From contig CAJKDC010000001.1 of assembly GCA_905198575.1 (NCBI GenBank), forward strand, positions 1-64,000: a DNA stretch of 64,000 nt. Reading direction: 5' to 3'. Below the pieces are notes generated by a model. That model worked only from the letters and a program-made list of their open reading frames with translations, made no database searches and had not been told where the DNA came from. Of the stretch, positions 7,906 to 17,205 are shown piece by piece (position 1 is the stretch's first letter; every line of letters begins with the position of its first letter). The translations under genes and the position numbers were made by a program. This DNA comes from an uncultured Bacteroides sp. Its GTDB lineage: Bacteria > Bacteroidota > Bacteroidia > Bacteroidales > Bacteroidaceae.

Positions 7906-9411
7906 TTATTTTCTAATTTCAACTGCAATACCCTGACGAGCCAATTCCTTGACAGCCTTCTCTACAGCCTCATACTGTTCTGGCAAAATACCCAGTTTCG
8001 GCAAATCAAGTACCGGCAACTGCATGGTATTGTTCATTTCCTTATCTTCCACCCGATTGATAATCATACCCACAGCACTGGTGTTATTGGTTATCGGGTC
8101 AATCAGGATAAAAGCACCTGTAGCCTTATTCTTTGCATAAGCATCGAAGAACAATTCTTTGGAAGAAGTCATCACTACATGAGCTATCTGATTCAGTTCC
8201 AAGGGCAATTCTTCTGCTTTAAGTCTGCCATTTTCGACACTCAGATGCTCCATCGTATTAATATCTACCTTATAATCAATGCGGTCAATGCGCGTACGGC
8301 TAGTATTGGTAGTCTGCTTCAAGAAGAAAGATTTCTCCAAATCCATCTTTTCCTCGTCCATCCATACCATCATTGCCTCAAAGTTACGGCCTACCATCGG
8401 CACATTATCCGGATGAACCAGCATCTCGCCTCTAGAAACATCAATTTCATCCTCCAGCGTAAGTGTTACTGACATCGGTGGAAAAGCATAATCTATCTCT
8501 CCTTCATAAGTTACAATGCTCTTGATGTGTGAACGCTTACCTGAAGGCAACGCCATCACTTCATCTCCCTTACGAACGATACCAGAAGCTACTTTGCCGC
8601 AAAATCCTCTGAAATCCAAATTCGGACGCAGTACATACTGCACCGGATAACGGAAATCATTCAAGTTATGGTCATTACCAATATGTACGGTTTCCAGGAA
8701 CTCCAGCAAAGAAACACCTTCGTACCAAGGTGTACGATCCGACTTTTCTACAACATTGTCACCTTCCAATGCCGACAAAGGAATGCACTGCACATCTGGA
8801 ATACCCAACGGTTCTACAAAAGCACGATAAGTAGCAACAATCTCATTGAAACGTTCCTGCGAGTAATCCACCAAGTCCATCTTGTTCACAGCCAGTACCA
8901 CATGCTTGATTCCCAGCAATGAAACCAGATAAGTATGCCGACGTGTTTGTGTAATCACTCCGGTACGGGCATCCACCAGAATGATAGCCAGATTAGCAGT
9001 CGAACCTCCCGTAATCATATTACGTGTATACTGCTCGTGTCCCGGAGTGTCAGCAATAATAAACTTACGGTTATTAGTAGAGAAATATCTGTAGGCTACG
9101 TCAATCGTAATTCCCTGCTCACGTTCAGCTTTCAACCCGTCCAGCAACAAAGCATAGTCGATATGTTCGCCTGCATTACCTACACGCTTACTGTCGCGTT
9201 CCAGCGCATCCAACTGGTCTTCGTATAATTTTTTGCTGTCATACAGCAATCGTCCAATCAATGTTGATTTACCGTCGTCTACCGAACCTGCAGTCAGAAA
9301 GCGAAGCAAATCCTTCTGTTCGTCCTTCTGCAAAAACTCCTCGATAGACATCGTACCGCGGGCTTCTCCCTCCATCGGGTTACCCGATTTCATTTTATTC
9401 AGTTCTTCCAT
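7906..9411 (-). CDS. cysN: Sulfate adenylyltransferase subunit 1 (GTPase)
   Basis: A 501-residue EF-Tu-like GTPase that activates the CysD adenylyltransferase to form APS from ATP and sulfate. The G motifs are clear: G1 GSVDDGKST (42-50), G3 DTPGH (121-125) and G4 NKMD (176-179), followed by the beta-barrel domains. Its length shows no fused APS kinase domain, in keeping with the separate cysC gene upstream. The 13-base gap to cysD indicates co-translation. Two other Met codons (residues 7 and 13) could be the start; the first is kept since the region is well placed after cysD. Confidence 0.95.
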   Translation of the reverse strand: MEELNKMKSGNPMEGEARGTMSIEEFLQKDEQKDLLRFLTAGSVDDGKSTLIGRLLYDSKKLYEDQLDALERDSKRVGNAGEHIDYALLLDGLKAEREQGITIDVAYRYFSTNNRKFIIADTPGHEQYTRNMITGGSTANLAIILVDARTGVITQTRRHTYLVSLLGIKHVVLAVNKMDLVDYSQERFNEIVATYRAFVEPLGIPDVQCIPLSALEGDNVVEKSDRTPWYEGVSLLEFLETVHIGNDHNLNDFRYPVQYVLRPNLDFRGFCGKVASGIVRKGDEVMALPSGKRSHIKSIVTYEGEIDYAFPPMSVTLTLEDEIDVSRGEMLVHPDNVPMVGRNFEAMMVWMDEEKMDLEKSFFLKQTTNTSRTRIDRIDYKVDINTMEHLSVENGRLKAEELPLELNQIAHVVMTSSKELFFDAYAKNKATGAFILIDPITNNTSAVGMIINRVEDKEMNNTMQLPVLDLPKLGILPEQYEAVEKAVKELARQGIAVEIRK

Positions 9412-9424
9412 CGTTCTTCACCCT

Positions 9425-10336
9425 TTAAAAATAACCTTCACGTTTCTTCTGTTCCATGCTGGCTTCCTGGTCAAAGTCAATCACACGTGTCGTACGTTCA
9501 CTCTTCGTAGTCGTCATCATCTCTTCTACGATTTTTTCAATCGTATCAGCTTCACTCTCGATAGCACCGGTCAGCGGCCAGCATCCCAACGTACGGAAAC
9601 GGATTTTCTTCATTTCTATCTTGTCCTTATACTTTTCAGGCAAACGGTCATCGTCCGGCATAATCAGCTGTCCGTCAATATTCACCACCGGTCTTTCCTT
9701 GGCAAAATACAAGGGTACAATAGGAATATTCTCCAAACGGATATACTGCCAGATATCCAGCTCCGTCCAGTTGCTCAACGGGAACACACGGATACTTTCC
9801 CCTTTTCGTACGCGGGCATTGTAGATGTCCCACAATTCCGGACGCTGGTTCTTAGGATCCCACTGATGAAATGCATTTCGGAATGAGAAGATACGTTCTT
9901 TGGCACGCGATTTTTCTTCATCACGGCGTGCACCTCCAAATGCTGCATCAAATTTGTATTTATCCAATGCATACAACAACGCCTGAGTCTTCATCAAGTC
10001 CGTATGTACCTTACTGCCATGCGTAAAAGGTCCCACACCGGCATTGAATGCCTCCATATTACTTTCCACAATCAGATTCCATCCATATTTCTTGGCATAC
10101 TCATCACGGAACTGAATCATTTCCTTAAACTTCCATTTCGAATCGATGTGCATCAATGGGAAAGGCACCTTTCCTGGGGCAAAGGCTTTTTCGGCCAAAC
10201 GGACCATTACAGACGAATCCTTACCAATACTATACAGCATTACCGGATTCTCAAATTCGGCAGCCACTTCCCGAATGATATGGATTGATTCAGCTTCCAG
10301 CTCTTTCAAGTGGCTCAGCTTATATTCTTCTTTCAT
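9425..10336 (-). CDS. cysD: Sulfate adenylyltransferase subunit 2
   Basis: A 303-residue member of the PAPS-reductase/ATP-sulfurylase fold, usual length for CysD. The PP-loop reads SIGKDSS at residues 36-42, with the conserved [15 protein letters not shown] block that lines the active site. Together with CysN it makes adenosine 5'-phosphosulfate. It lies 9 bases after cysC and 13 bases before cysN. No sulfite-forming reductase genes are seen in this window, so the APS made here appears directed to PAPS and sulfonation rather than cysteine synthesis. Confidence 0.96.
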   Translation of the reverse strand: MKEEYKLSHLKELEAESIHIIREVAAEFENPVMLYSIGKDSSVMVRLAEKAFAPGKVPFPLMHIDSKWKFKEMIQFRDEYAKKYGWNLIVESNMEAFNAGVGPFTHGSKVHTDLMKTQALLYALDKYKFDAAFGGARRDEEKSRAKERIFSFRNAFHQWDPKNQRPELWDIYNARVRKGESIRVFPLSNWTELDIWQYIRLENIPIVPLYFAKERPVVNIDGQLIMPDDDRLPEKYKDKIEMKKIRFRTLGCWPLTGAIESEADTIEKIVEEMMTTTKSERTTRVIDFDQEASMEQKKREGYF

Positions 10337-10345
10337 ATTGTTTTT

Positions 10346-10963
10346 TTATTTTGCAGCTGTCTGGCAAGTCACTCTGGGCAATACCAGTTCCAGCAATTTG
10401 TTTACAGATTCTTCTACAGACAAGATTGAGGTATCCAGTGACAAAGCTGGATGCAGCGGAGCTTCAAACGGAGCCGACACTCCCGTAAAATTACGGATTT
10501 CTCCACGACGTGCCTTTGCATAAAGTCCTTTTACATCACGCTTTTCGCAAGCTTCGATAGGCGTACTTACAAAGACTTCCATAAAATTCTCCTTACCTAT
10601 GATATTTGCAGCCATTTCACGGATGTCATTGTTCGGGCTGATAAATGCAGCAATCGTAATGATACCCGTATCCACAAAAAGCTTACCGATTTCGGCGATT
10701 CTCCGGATATTTTCCACCCGGTCTTCTTCCGAAAAGCCCAGGTTATTGTTGATGCCACTACGTATGTTGTCACCATCCAGTATCCGGCACAACAATCCTC
10801 TTTGCTGCAACTCGCGTTCCAACGCAATGGCCAGCGTACTTTTCCCCGAGCCGCTCAGACCGGTAAACCAAATCATCACGCTGTGTTGCTTCAGCAAGTC
10901 CTCCTTATCCTTCCGGGTCAGCATCCGGTCAAATATCGGATAAATATGGTTTTGTTCGTTCAT
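10346..10963 (-). CDS. cysC: Adenylylsulfate (APS) kinase
   Basis: A 205-residue P-loop kinase that phosphorylates APS to PAPS. The Walker A motif GLSGSGKST is at residues 35-43, followed by the DGDNIR motif and the FISPN phosphoserine-containing block of APS kinases. It is a stand-alone enzyme instead of a CysN fusion. Its position between the permease and cysD in a tight operon supports its role in PAPS supply for the sulfotransferase at the operon end. Confidence 0.96.
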   Translation of the reverse strand: MNEQNHIYPIFDRMLTRKDKEDLLKQHSVMIWFTGLSGSGKSTLAIALERELQQRGLLCRILDGDNIRSGINNNLGFSEEDRVENIRRIAEIGKLFVDTGIITIAAFISPNNDIREMAANIIGKENFMEVFVSTPIEACEKRDVKGLYAKARRGEIRNFTGVSAPFEAPLHPALSLDTSILSVEESVNKLLELVLPRVTCQTAAK

Positions 10964-10994
10964 ATATATTATATGTTTATTTTATAATCACTAT

Positions 10995-12539
10995 TTAAGA
11001 AAATGGCCATATCTGTGGGACAAGAAAAACAGAAATCAAAAAAGCTATGATATTCAGTGGAAGTCCCACACGTACAAAGTCCGTAAACTTATAATTACCG
11101 ATACCCTGTACAATCAGATTGGTCTGATAACCGATCGGAGTAGAAAAACTGGCTGATGCCGCCATACAGATAACCACAAAGAAAGGCATCGGGTTGACTC
11201 CCAACTGTTGTGAAAGCGACAAAGCCAGCGGAAACGACAAAGCTGCAGCCGCATTATTGGTAATCAGTTCCGTAAACAAATTGGTTATAATAAACATGGC
11301 AGCCAGCAGTACATACGGCCCGTAATTCCGGCTCAGTCCGATTATGTATTCGGCTATCAAATCAGCCACTCCCGAATTGACCATCGCCTTACTGATGGCA
11401 AAAGCACAGGCAATGGTAATCAATACATCCCAAGATATGTATTTCGTATATTTCCGTGGAGGGAAAATCTTCGTCCATGCCATGATGACAGTCGTTACGG
11501 AAACAAAGAAAAACATATCCAGTTTCATGCCTTCAGGAAGCATACCCTGCACTTGAGGCAACTCACCAATTGTAGCTCCCACAATCATAATCACCAGCAA
11601 AACAAGAGCCAGCCAGCGTTTTTTCTTTCCTGCCGGTTCACGGTCTTTCCCGTTTGCCAGCATGATAAATACAGAAGAATCTCCCCAAGTCTGGATAAAA
11701 CTGTCATCTGCCTGGAGCACCAGCGTATCATTTTCCCGAAAACGTAAAGAAGACAAATCAGTATATGTTTGTCCCATACGTCGCAACTCAACCACCTCAG
11801 CCCCATAATGGCGCATAAAGTCAAAATCGCTTACCTTTTTATTAATACCTGGGAAACGTGAGCCAATAACGGCCTCAACCGGATGCAACAATCCGCCTTC
11901 CTCTTCACTCCCCGGAGCATCAGGACGCTGCTCAGGCAAAAGGAATTTTGAGAATGCCAACAGATATATAATTCCGGCCAATGCAATAAAAATACCCACT
12001 TTACCCAGTTCGAACATGCCGAAACCTTTCATTCCGGCATCCTGTATCATACTATGTACCACCAGATTGGTAGAAGTACCTATCAGCGTACAAATACCTC
12101 CCAGAATTGTTACATACGAAAGCGGTATCAGGAAATAAGTAGCCGGGATTTTCACATAATTAGCCCAACGCTTGATGATAGGAGCAAAAATAACCACTAC
12201 AGGCGTATTGTTAAGGAAAGCCGATATAAATGCCACTACTGGCAACATACGTATCTGTGCTTTAAACACCGTCGTTTTCTTTTGCGGAAGCATCTTTTTT
12301 ATCAGCTGGGTAAGTGCTCCACTCTGCCGCACTCCCTCGCTCACTAAAAACAGCAAGGCCACCGTTATCATCCCCTTGTTACTGAATCCCTCCAGCATTT
12401 CTTTCGGAGTCAAGATTCCCGTACATAGAAAGACTACGATAACGGAAAAAAGAATCATCCCCGGCCGCATCTTATCCATAATCAGCAGCACCAGCATCAC
12501 CACCAGCGCTACCAATACTACAGCAACATCAAAGGTCAT
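10995..12539 (-). CDS. SLC13/DASS-type anion permease with RCK_C-like domain
   Basis: A 514-residue membrane protein of the divalent-anion/Na+ symporter superfamily. Many hydrophobic helices flank a soluble domain (about residues 215-290) that resembles one TrkA/RCK_C regulatory domain (FPGINKKV, GAEVVELRR, LRFRENDTLVLQ). The helical part carries NNTPVVVIFAP, TLIGTSTNLVV and, in the second half, TELITNNAAAAL and ASFSTPIGYQTNLIV, the paired substrate-binding repeats of the family. Within an operon for sulfate activation it is most likely the sulfate uptake permease; selectivity is inferred from context. Confidence 0.88.
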   Translation of the reverse strand: MTFDVAVVLVALVVMLVLLIMDKMRPGMILFSVIVVFLCTGILTPKEMLEGFSNKGMITVALLFLVSEGVRQSGALTQLIKKMLPQKKTTVFKAQIRMLPVVAFISAFLNNTPVVVIFAPIIKRWANYVKIPATYFLIPLSYVTILGGICTLIGTSTNLVVHSMIQDAGMKGFGMFELGKVGIFIALAGIIYLLAFSKFLLPEQRPDAPGSEEEGGLLHPVEAVIGSRFPGINKKVSDFDFMRHYGAEVVELRRMGQTYTDLSSLRFRENDTLVLQADDSFIQTWGDSSVFIMLANGKDREPAGKKKRWLALVLLVIMIVGATIGELPQVQGMLPEGMKLDMFFFVSVTTVIMAWTKIFPPRKYTKYISWDVLITIACAFAISKAMVNSGVADLIAEYIIGLSRNYGPYVLLAAMFIITNLFTELITNNAAAALSFPLALSLSQQLGVNPMPFFVVICMAASASFSTPIGYQTNLIVQGIGNYKFTDFVRVGLPLNIIAFLISVFLVPQIWPFS

Positions 12540-12544
12540 ATCCG

Positions 12545-13366
12545 TCAGCGTACTATAAACCAGGGATTCAACAAATCTTCCTTATTATAAGTCAGCGGTA
12601 CATCCGGACGGTCAGCACACACCATCTCCTTTCCGGCAGCACGTGCAATAGCATGACCGGCCGCTGTATCCCATTCCATAGTAGGCGCAAAGCGCGGATA
12701 AACATCGGCACTGCCTTCTGCTACTCTGCATATTTTAATTGAGCTGCCGCTCGATACACACTCCACCTGCTTGTACTGTTTCCGCAAGTCATTGATATAA
12801 GCTTCTGTTTCCGGTGAAAGATGCGAACGTGAAGCGACAACCACCAGCGTATCGGCATCGTGCACACGTTCCTGAGGCAAACAGTCAGCCCGTTCTTTCA
12901 GTTCCTCCAGTGTAAACATTCCACGTTCCGAGATACCGGTCAAGCGAAAAGCTCCCATACCATAGCATCCCCAATACAAGGTTTGCTTTACCGGCAAGTA
13001 AATCACTCCCAACATGGGTACCCCGTTTTCTACCAGTGCTATATTCACGGTAAACTCACCATTCTTCTTGATGAACTCCTTGGTACCATCCAAGGGGTCA
13101 ACAATCCAGAGCTGCTTCCAACCGGCACGCTGCGCGTACGGCAAATGTTTTCCTTCTTCACTCAACAATGGAAAAGGTGTTTCGGCCAGCATGGCGGCAA
13201 TCACCTCGTGCGCTTTCCGGTCGGCAATTGTCAGCGGAGAATTATCCGCCTTCCGTTCCACCTCAAAATCAGCATTCGGATCCTCATACACTTCCATTAT
13301 TTTCTTTCCAGCAGCCATCGCTGCATCTACAGCCAGTAATATATATTCCTTTTTTAACGTTTCCAT
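12545..13366 (-). CDS. cysQ: 3'(2'),5'-bisphosphate nucleotidase
   Basis: A 273-residue Mg-dependent phosphatase of the inositol monophosphatase superfamily. Metal ligands are visible in LLSEEGK (E70-E71) and DPLDGT (residues 90-95), with the second DxxG-type block WDTAAGHA near residue 233. CysQ hydrolyses PAP, the by-product of PAPS use, to AMP and so relieves inhibition of sulfotransferases. It lies five bases before the permease and three bases after the barrel protein gene, inside the sulfonation operon, which fits its PAP-removal role. Confidence 0.95.
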   Translation of the reverse strand: METLKKEYILLAVDAAMAAGKKIMEVYEDPNADFEVERKADNSPLTIADRKAHEVIAAMLAETPFPLLSEEGKHLPYAQRAGWKQLWIVDPLDGTKEFIKKNGEFTVNIALVENGVPMLGVIYLPVKQTLYWGCYGMGAFRLTGISERGMFTLEELKERADCLPQERVHDADTLVVVASRSHLSPETEAYINDLRKQYKQVECVSSGSSIKICRVAEGSADVYPRFAPTMEWDTAAGHAIARAAGKEMVCADRPDVPLTYNKEDLLNPWFIVR

Positions 13367-13369
13367 TTT

Positions 13370-14548
13370 TTAGAAAGCTTCTGTCATATTAAAATAAAAC
13401 AAGTTTTGTCTGTCTACAAAATTCCGTCCGAAATCCAGTCGGACATTCATACGAGGTTGCACTTCTATACGCAGTCCTACTCCTGCATTAGGCAATGCCC
13501 CCTCTACTTTTACCGGATTCGGTCCCATAAAGCCACATCCGCCCCAGGCAACAAAGCCCAGATGATACAGCATTTTCTTAAACCAGTTACTCTTATCGGT
13601 ATTAAACATGTGCCGGTATTCGGCCAGCAATACATGCGATGTCTTATCCCGATACTGTCCCATATAGTACCCACGCAAATCAAACGGAGTTCCGCTCAGC
13701 ACATACTTATTAATTGGTACATCTCCAAACACATTTTTCGTCTGTACCGTCCAGGCCAGTACCCTTCTGTTTCCTACACTCTTATACTGCCGGTAATCCA
13801 ATTCCAAACGGTAGAAATTATCATCTCCTCCTAAAAACTTCTGGTACATCACTCCTCTGAAATCAAAGTAAAGTCCCTTATATGCGTTTGCAGGCACATC
13901 ACGGCTATCATATGTCAGCAGGAAACCCAGTCCCGAACTAAAGTTACTGAAGCCATCAGCAGTACCTCCTCCGGCTACATAGTCCGGCTGTGTCTGTAAG
14001 TACTTGGCAGGTTCCTTCATCTCATCGTAAGTCAAATCAACCTGCACACCCCCAAACCAATTCGATTCTCCAAGTCGGAACAAGAACCACGGGTTCACCT
14101 GTATACCACTGTAACGATACTGACTGGTCGTATCACTCCGAACATAATTATGGTTGGTATCATACCCTATACCATAAAAGTTATCCATGGTATTCTTATA
14201 AGAAAATTGTCCGAAAATCCGGAAATTATCTTTACCGAAGAAAAGTTGCGGCTTCGATATCAGGTTTAATCCTCCTTTAAACATAAAGGCGATAGCAATA
14301 GGTACTACCGAACGTTTCTGTTCCAGATCAGATGGATTCATCCGAAAAGTCATCAAAGCACTACCCCCTACCAGCAAACCAAAATCGGGTGAAAAGCTAG
14401 GACCTCCTAATATATTATAGTGAAAGTTTCTATCCTTTTTCACTTTTTCTTTTGCCACCGGTACCGTATCCACTTGCAAGCCTTCTGCCATACAGGCTCC
14501 TATTGTAAACCATACCAGCAACAACGTTACTACTGCAGATTTCATCAT
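13370..14548 (-). CDS. BamA/TamA-family outer-membrane barrel protein without POTRA
   Basis: A 392-residue exported protein with a signal peptide (about residues 1-21, ending in CMAEG) and alternating beta-strands ending in an aromatic residue pattern (NLFYFNMTEAF), typical of the Omp85 surface-antigen barrel. It is too short for the POTRA domains of BamA or TamA. Blocks such as FDLRGYYMGQYRDK resemble the conserved barrel motif of the superfamily. It is the first gene of the sulfonation operon, three bases before cysQ. I see only a weak -7 element upstream (TTAATTTG at 14588-14595, minus). A role in export or uptake of a substrate is possible but not shown. Confidence 0.8.
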   Translation of the reverse strand: MMKSAVVTLLLVWFTIGACMAEGLQVDTVPVAKEKVKKDRNFHYNILGGPSFSPDFGLLVGGSALMTFRMNPSDLEQKRSVVPIAIAFMFKGGLNLISKPQLFFGKDNFRIFGQFSYKNTMDNFYGIGYDTNHNYVRSDTTSQYRYSGIQVNPWFLFRLGESNWFGGVQVDLTYDEMKEPAKYLQTQPDYVAGGGTADGFSNFSSGLGFLLTYDSRDVPANAYKGLYFDFRGVMYQKFLGGDDNFYRLELDYRQYKSVGNRRVLAWTVQTKNVFGDVPINKYVLSGTPFDLRGYYMGQYRDKTSHVLLAEYRHMFNTDKSNWFKKMLYHLGFVAWGGCGFMGPNPVKVEGALPNAGVGLRIEVQPRMNVRLDFGRNFVDRQNLFYFNMTEAF

Positions 14549-14690
14549 ATAAATATGTAATACACTTTAGTACATGCCATAAGCATGCAAATTAATTTTA
14601 AAAGTAAACAAACTTTTCCTTATACAGGAAAAACAAGCATTAAAGGTTTCTAAAATCTTTATTTCTGAACAGAAAATCAACTATTTATAC

Positions 14691-14698
14691 TATATTTG
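14691..14698 (+). promoter_or_regulatory. -7 element for nth
   Basis: TATATTTG, a full TAnnTTTG match, 35 bases before the nth start. Confidence 0.5.
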
Positions 14699-14733
14699 TG
14701 TATTAAAATCATCCATAAAAACAACAAAACTCC

Positions 14734-15381
14734 ATGACAAAAAAAGAGCTTTATCAGAAAGTCATCGAATACTTTCAGGCCACCATGCCTGTAGCCGAAA
14801 CTGAGCTTCACTACAACACTCCGTTCGAGCTGTTAGTCGCTGTTATTCTCAGTGCCCAATGCACCGACAAGCGCGTCAATCAAATAACTCCAGCCCTTTT
14901 CCGCGACTACCCCACTCCCGAAGCCATGGCTGCCGCCAGCCCTGAAACCCTTTTCGAATATATCAAGAGTGTAAGCTATCCCAACAACAAGGCACGCCAT
15001 CTGGCAGGAATGGCCCGTATGCTCATGCAGGAATACCAGGGCATCATTCCCGATACACTCGAGGAGCTGACACGTCTTCCCGGAGTGGGACGTAAAACTG
15101 CTAACGTAATTCAGAGCGTATTGTTCAACAAAGCTGCCATGGCAGTAGACACCCATGTATTCCGTGTCAGCCATCGCATCGGACTGGTTCCTAAAAGCTG
15201 CACCACACCTTTAGCTACCGAAAAACATCTTATGAAATATTTCCCGGAAGCTATCATCCCCATCGCCCATCACTGGCTCATACTTCACGGACGCTATGTA
15301 TGCACAGCCCGTTCACCTCATTGCGACGCATGTGGACTGAAAGGTATCTGCAAGGCATCGCTCAAGACAATTGTGGACTAG
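14734..15381 (+). CDS. nth: Endonuclease III (DNA glycosylase/AP lyase)
   Basis: A 215-residue HhH-GPD base-excision repair enzyme for oxidised pyrimidines. The helix-hairpin-helix LPGVGRKTAN carries the catalytic lysine K121, and the catalytic aspartate is D139 in AVDTHVFR. The C terminus has the C-x6-C-x2-C-x5-C iron-sulfur loop (CTARSPHCDACGLKGIC). Length and order of motifs match the family. It ends one base before the convergent PhnP-like gene. Confidence 0.96.
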   Translation: MTKKELYQKVIEYFQATMPVAETELHYNTPFELLVAVILSAQCTDKRVNQITPALFRDYPTPEAMAAASPETLFEYIKSVSYPNNKARHLAGMARMLMQEYQGIIPDTLEELTRLPGVGRKTANVIQSVLFNKAAMAVDTHVFRVSHRIGLVPKSCTTPLATEKHLMKYFPEAIIPIAHHWLILHGRYVCTARSPHCDACGLKGICKASLKTIVD

Positions 15382-15382
15382 A

Positions 15383-16162
15383 TTAAAACATCACTTGCAA
15401 GCCATCATATGCCAGCTTTACTCCTTGCGGCAGGGCTGCATCCACCTCGGCATGTAACCCCATCTGATGACTCATATGTATTAAAAACGTTTGTGCAGCT
15501 CCGATACGTTTCACCCGTTCCAAAGCTTGCTCCAGATTCTGGTGCGTCCAATGCGGCTCGATGCGCAAAGCATTCATAAACAGCACCTCTACACCTTGCA
15601 GCATTCCATACGTTTCTTCCTGCATTTCCGTCATATCTGTTATCCAGGCAATCTTGCCAATTCTGAAACCCAGAATCGGCAATTTTCCATGCATCACCCG
15701 CAAAGGCAATACCTCTACCACTCTACCGGCTGCATTCTCCACACAGAAAACCTTTCCCGGCTCGACGGATACCAGCGGAATACGAGGCACTCCCGGATAA
15801 GGATGTTCGGCAAAACAATACGGCATACGCTGCATCAATTTACGGCAAGTTTCTTCTTCTGCAAAGACAGGAATATCTTTAAAAGCACAAAACGGACGTA
15901 AATCATCCAGCCCACCTACATGGTCATAATGCTCATGCGAAATTAATACTCCGTCAATTGGAGCAAAATCATCCAACCGAATCATCTGCTCTCTGAAGTC
16001 AGGACCGCAGTCTATCAGCAAACGTACACCATCTACTTCCACCAGCGCCGAACAACGCAACCTGCGGTCACGGTTATCCCCACTCGTGCAGACCCTACAC
16101 GTACATCCTATCTGCGGAACCCCAGTAGAAGTACCACTTCCAAGCACTACAACTTTTCCCAT
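15383..16162 (-). CDS. PhnP-like MBL-fold metallohydrolase
   Basis: A 259-residue metallo-beta-lactamase-fold phosphodiesterase. The metal-binding HxHxDH motif reads HEHYDH at residues 76-81. Near the N terminus GCTCRVC (C20, C22, C25) reproduces the cysteine cluster that binds a structural zinc in PhnP. PhnP hydrolyses cyclic phosphodiesters in phosphonate breakdown, but no phn genes are near; in Bacteroidetes such proteins are common as stand-alone enzymes of unknown substrate. It is the third gene of an operon with the DUF4348-like lipoprotein and murB, 26 bases after murB. Confidence 0.85.
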   Translation of the reverse strand: MGKVVVLGSGTSTGVPQIGCTCRVCTSGDNRDRRLRCSALVEVDGVRLLIDCGPDFREQMIRLDDFAPIDGVLISHEHYDHVGGLDDLRPFCAFKDIPVFAEEETCRKLMQRMPYCFAEHPYPGVPRIPLVSVEPGKVFCVENAAGRVVEVLPLRVMHGKLPILGFRIGKIAWITDMTEMQEETYGMLQGVEVLFMNALRIEPHWTHQNLEQALERVKRIGAAQTFLIHMSHQMGLHAEVDAALPQGVKLAYDGLQVMF

Positions 16163-16188
16163 GTTAGCCCTATTATATAATATGTATA

Positions 16189-17202
16189 CTAAATAAAATT
16201 CACTTCCGGATGCAATTCGATGCCAAACAAATCTCTGACAGTATCCACCACAGCTCTGGCCAGATCCATCACCTCACGTCCCGAAGCACCTCCTAAATTC
16301 ACCAGCACCAAAGCCTGCTTGTCGTGCACTGCAGCATGTCCCAAGGCCTTTCCTTTCCAGCCACTCCGTTCAATAAGCCAGCCGGCAGGGACTTTTACCC
16401 GATTTTCATCGACCACATAATGAGGCATATCCGGATATTTCACCAACAGTTCCTGATACAGCTCTTTTGCTATAACCGGATTCATGAAAAAGCTACCCGC
16501 ATTTCCCTGTACTGCCGGATCAGGCAATTTTTCCTTGCGCACTTCAATAATCACATCACGCACCAGACGAAGCGAAACCTCTTTGCCTGTTTTCTCCAAC
16601 CGGGTACGAATATTGCCATATTCCAGATTAAAAACAGGATGCTTGCTCAGTTTATACGTAACATGCGTCACCACAAACTTACCCTTCAGGTCCTTCTTAA
16701 ATACACTCTCCCGGTAAGCATAACCACATTCCTCATTGCGGAATACCTTCACCTTGGCAGTTGCTATCTCTACCGTTTCTACCGTATCAATCAAATCCTT
16801 GGCCTCAGCCCCATACGCACCGATATTCTGCACCGCCGAAGCTCCCACTTCACCCGGAATATACGACAGATTTTCAGCTCCATACCATTCATGGTCCACT
16901 GCATACGCTACAAAGTCATCCCATACTACACCGGCACCGACACGTACCCATACACAGTTTTCATCCTCTGCAGCCAGTTCAATCCCCTTGATGCCCGAGT
17001 GCAACACCGTACCCTTGAAGTCACCCGAGAACAGCAGATTACTTCCGGCACCGATATGCAGCAACGGAAAACTCCATCTTTCTTTATGCAACAAAAGCTC
17101 GCAGAGTTCCTCCTGCGAGCTGTATTCTATCCAACGGTCGGCCTTGACATCCATGCCAAAAGTATTCTTTCCAACCATCGGGCAATTCAAAATCTCTTTC
17201 AT
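16189..17202 (-). CDS. murB: UDP-N-acetylenolpyruvoylglucosamine reductase
   Basis: A 337-residue FAD enzyme for the second committed step of peptidoglycan precursor synthesis. FAD-binding blocks are GAGSNLLF (51-58) and IPGEVGASAVQNIGAYG (115-131). The catalytic serine is S237 in GNAGSFFMNP and the C-terminal glutamate is E333 in HPEVNFI, as in the long (type I, E. coli-like) MurB. It begins three bases after the upstream lipoprotein gene and is clearly in the same operon. Confidence 0.96.
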   Translation of the reverse strand: MKEILNCPMVGKNTFGMDVKADRWIEYSSQEELCELLLHKERWSFPLLHIGAGSNLLFSGDFKGTVLHSGIKGIELAAEDENCVWVRVGAGVVWDDFVAYAVDHEWYGAENLSYIPGEVGASAVQNIGAYGAEAKDLIDTVETVEIATAKVKVFRNEECGYAYRESVFKKDLKGKFVVTHVTYKLSKHPVFNLEYGNIRTRLEKTGKEVSLRLVRDVIIEVRKEKLPDPAVQGNAGSFFMNPVIAKELYQELLVKYPDMPHYVVDENRVKVPAGWLIERSGWKGKALGHAAVHDKQALVLVNLGGASGREVMDLARAVVDTVRDLFGIELHPEVNFI

Positions 17203-17205
17203 AAA

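Noticed and set aside
9233..9886. Plus-strand ORF across cysN/cysD junction
   Set aside because: It lies antisense to two clearly recognised genes with full motif sets; no promoter or codon bias supports it.
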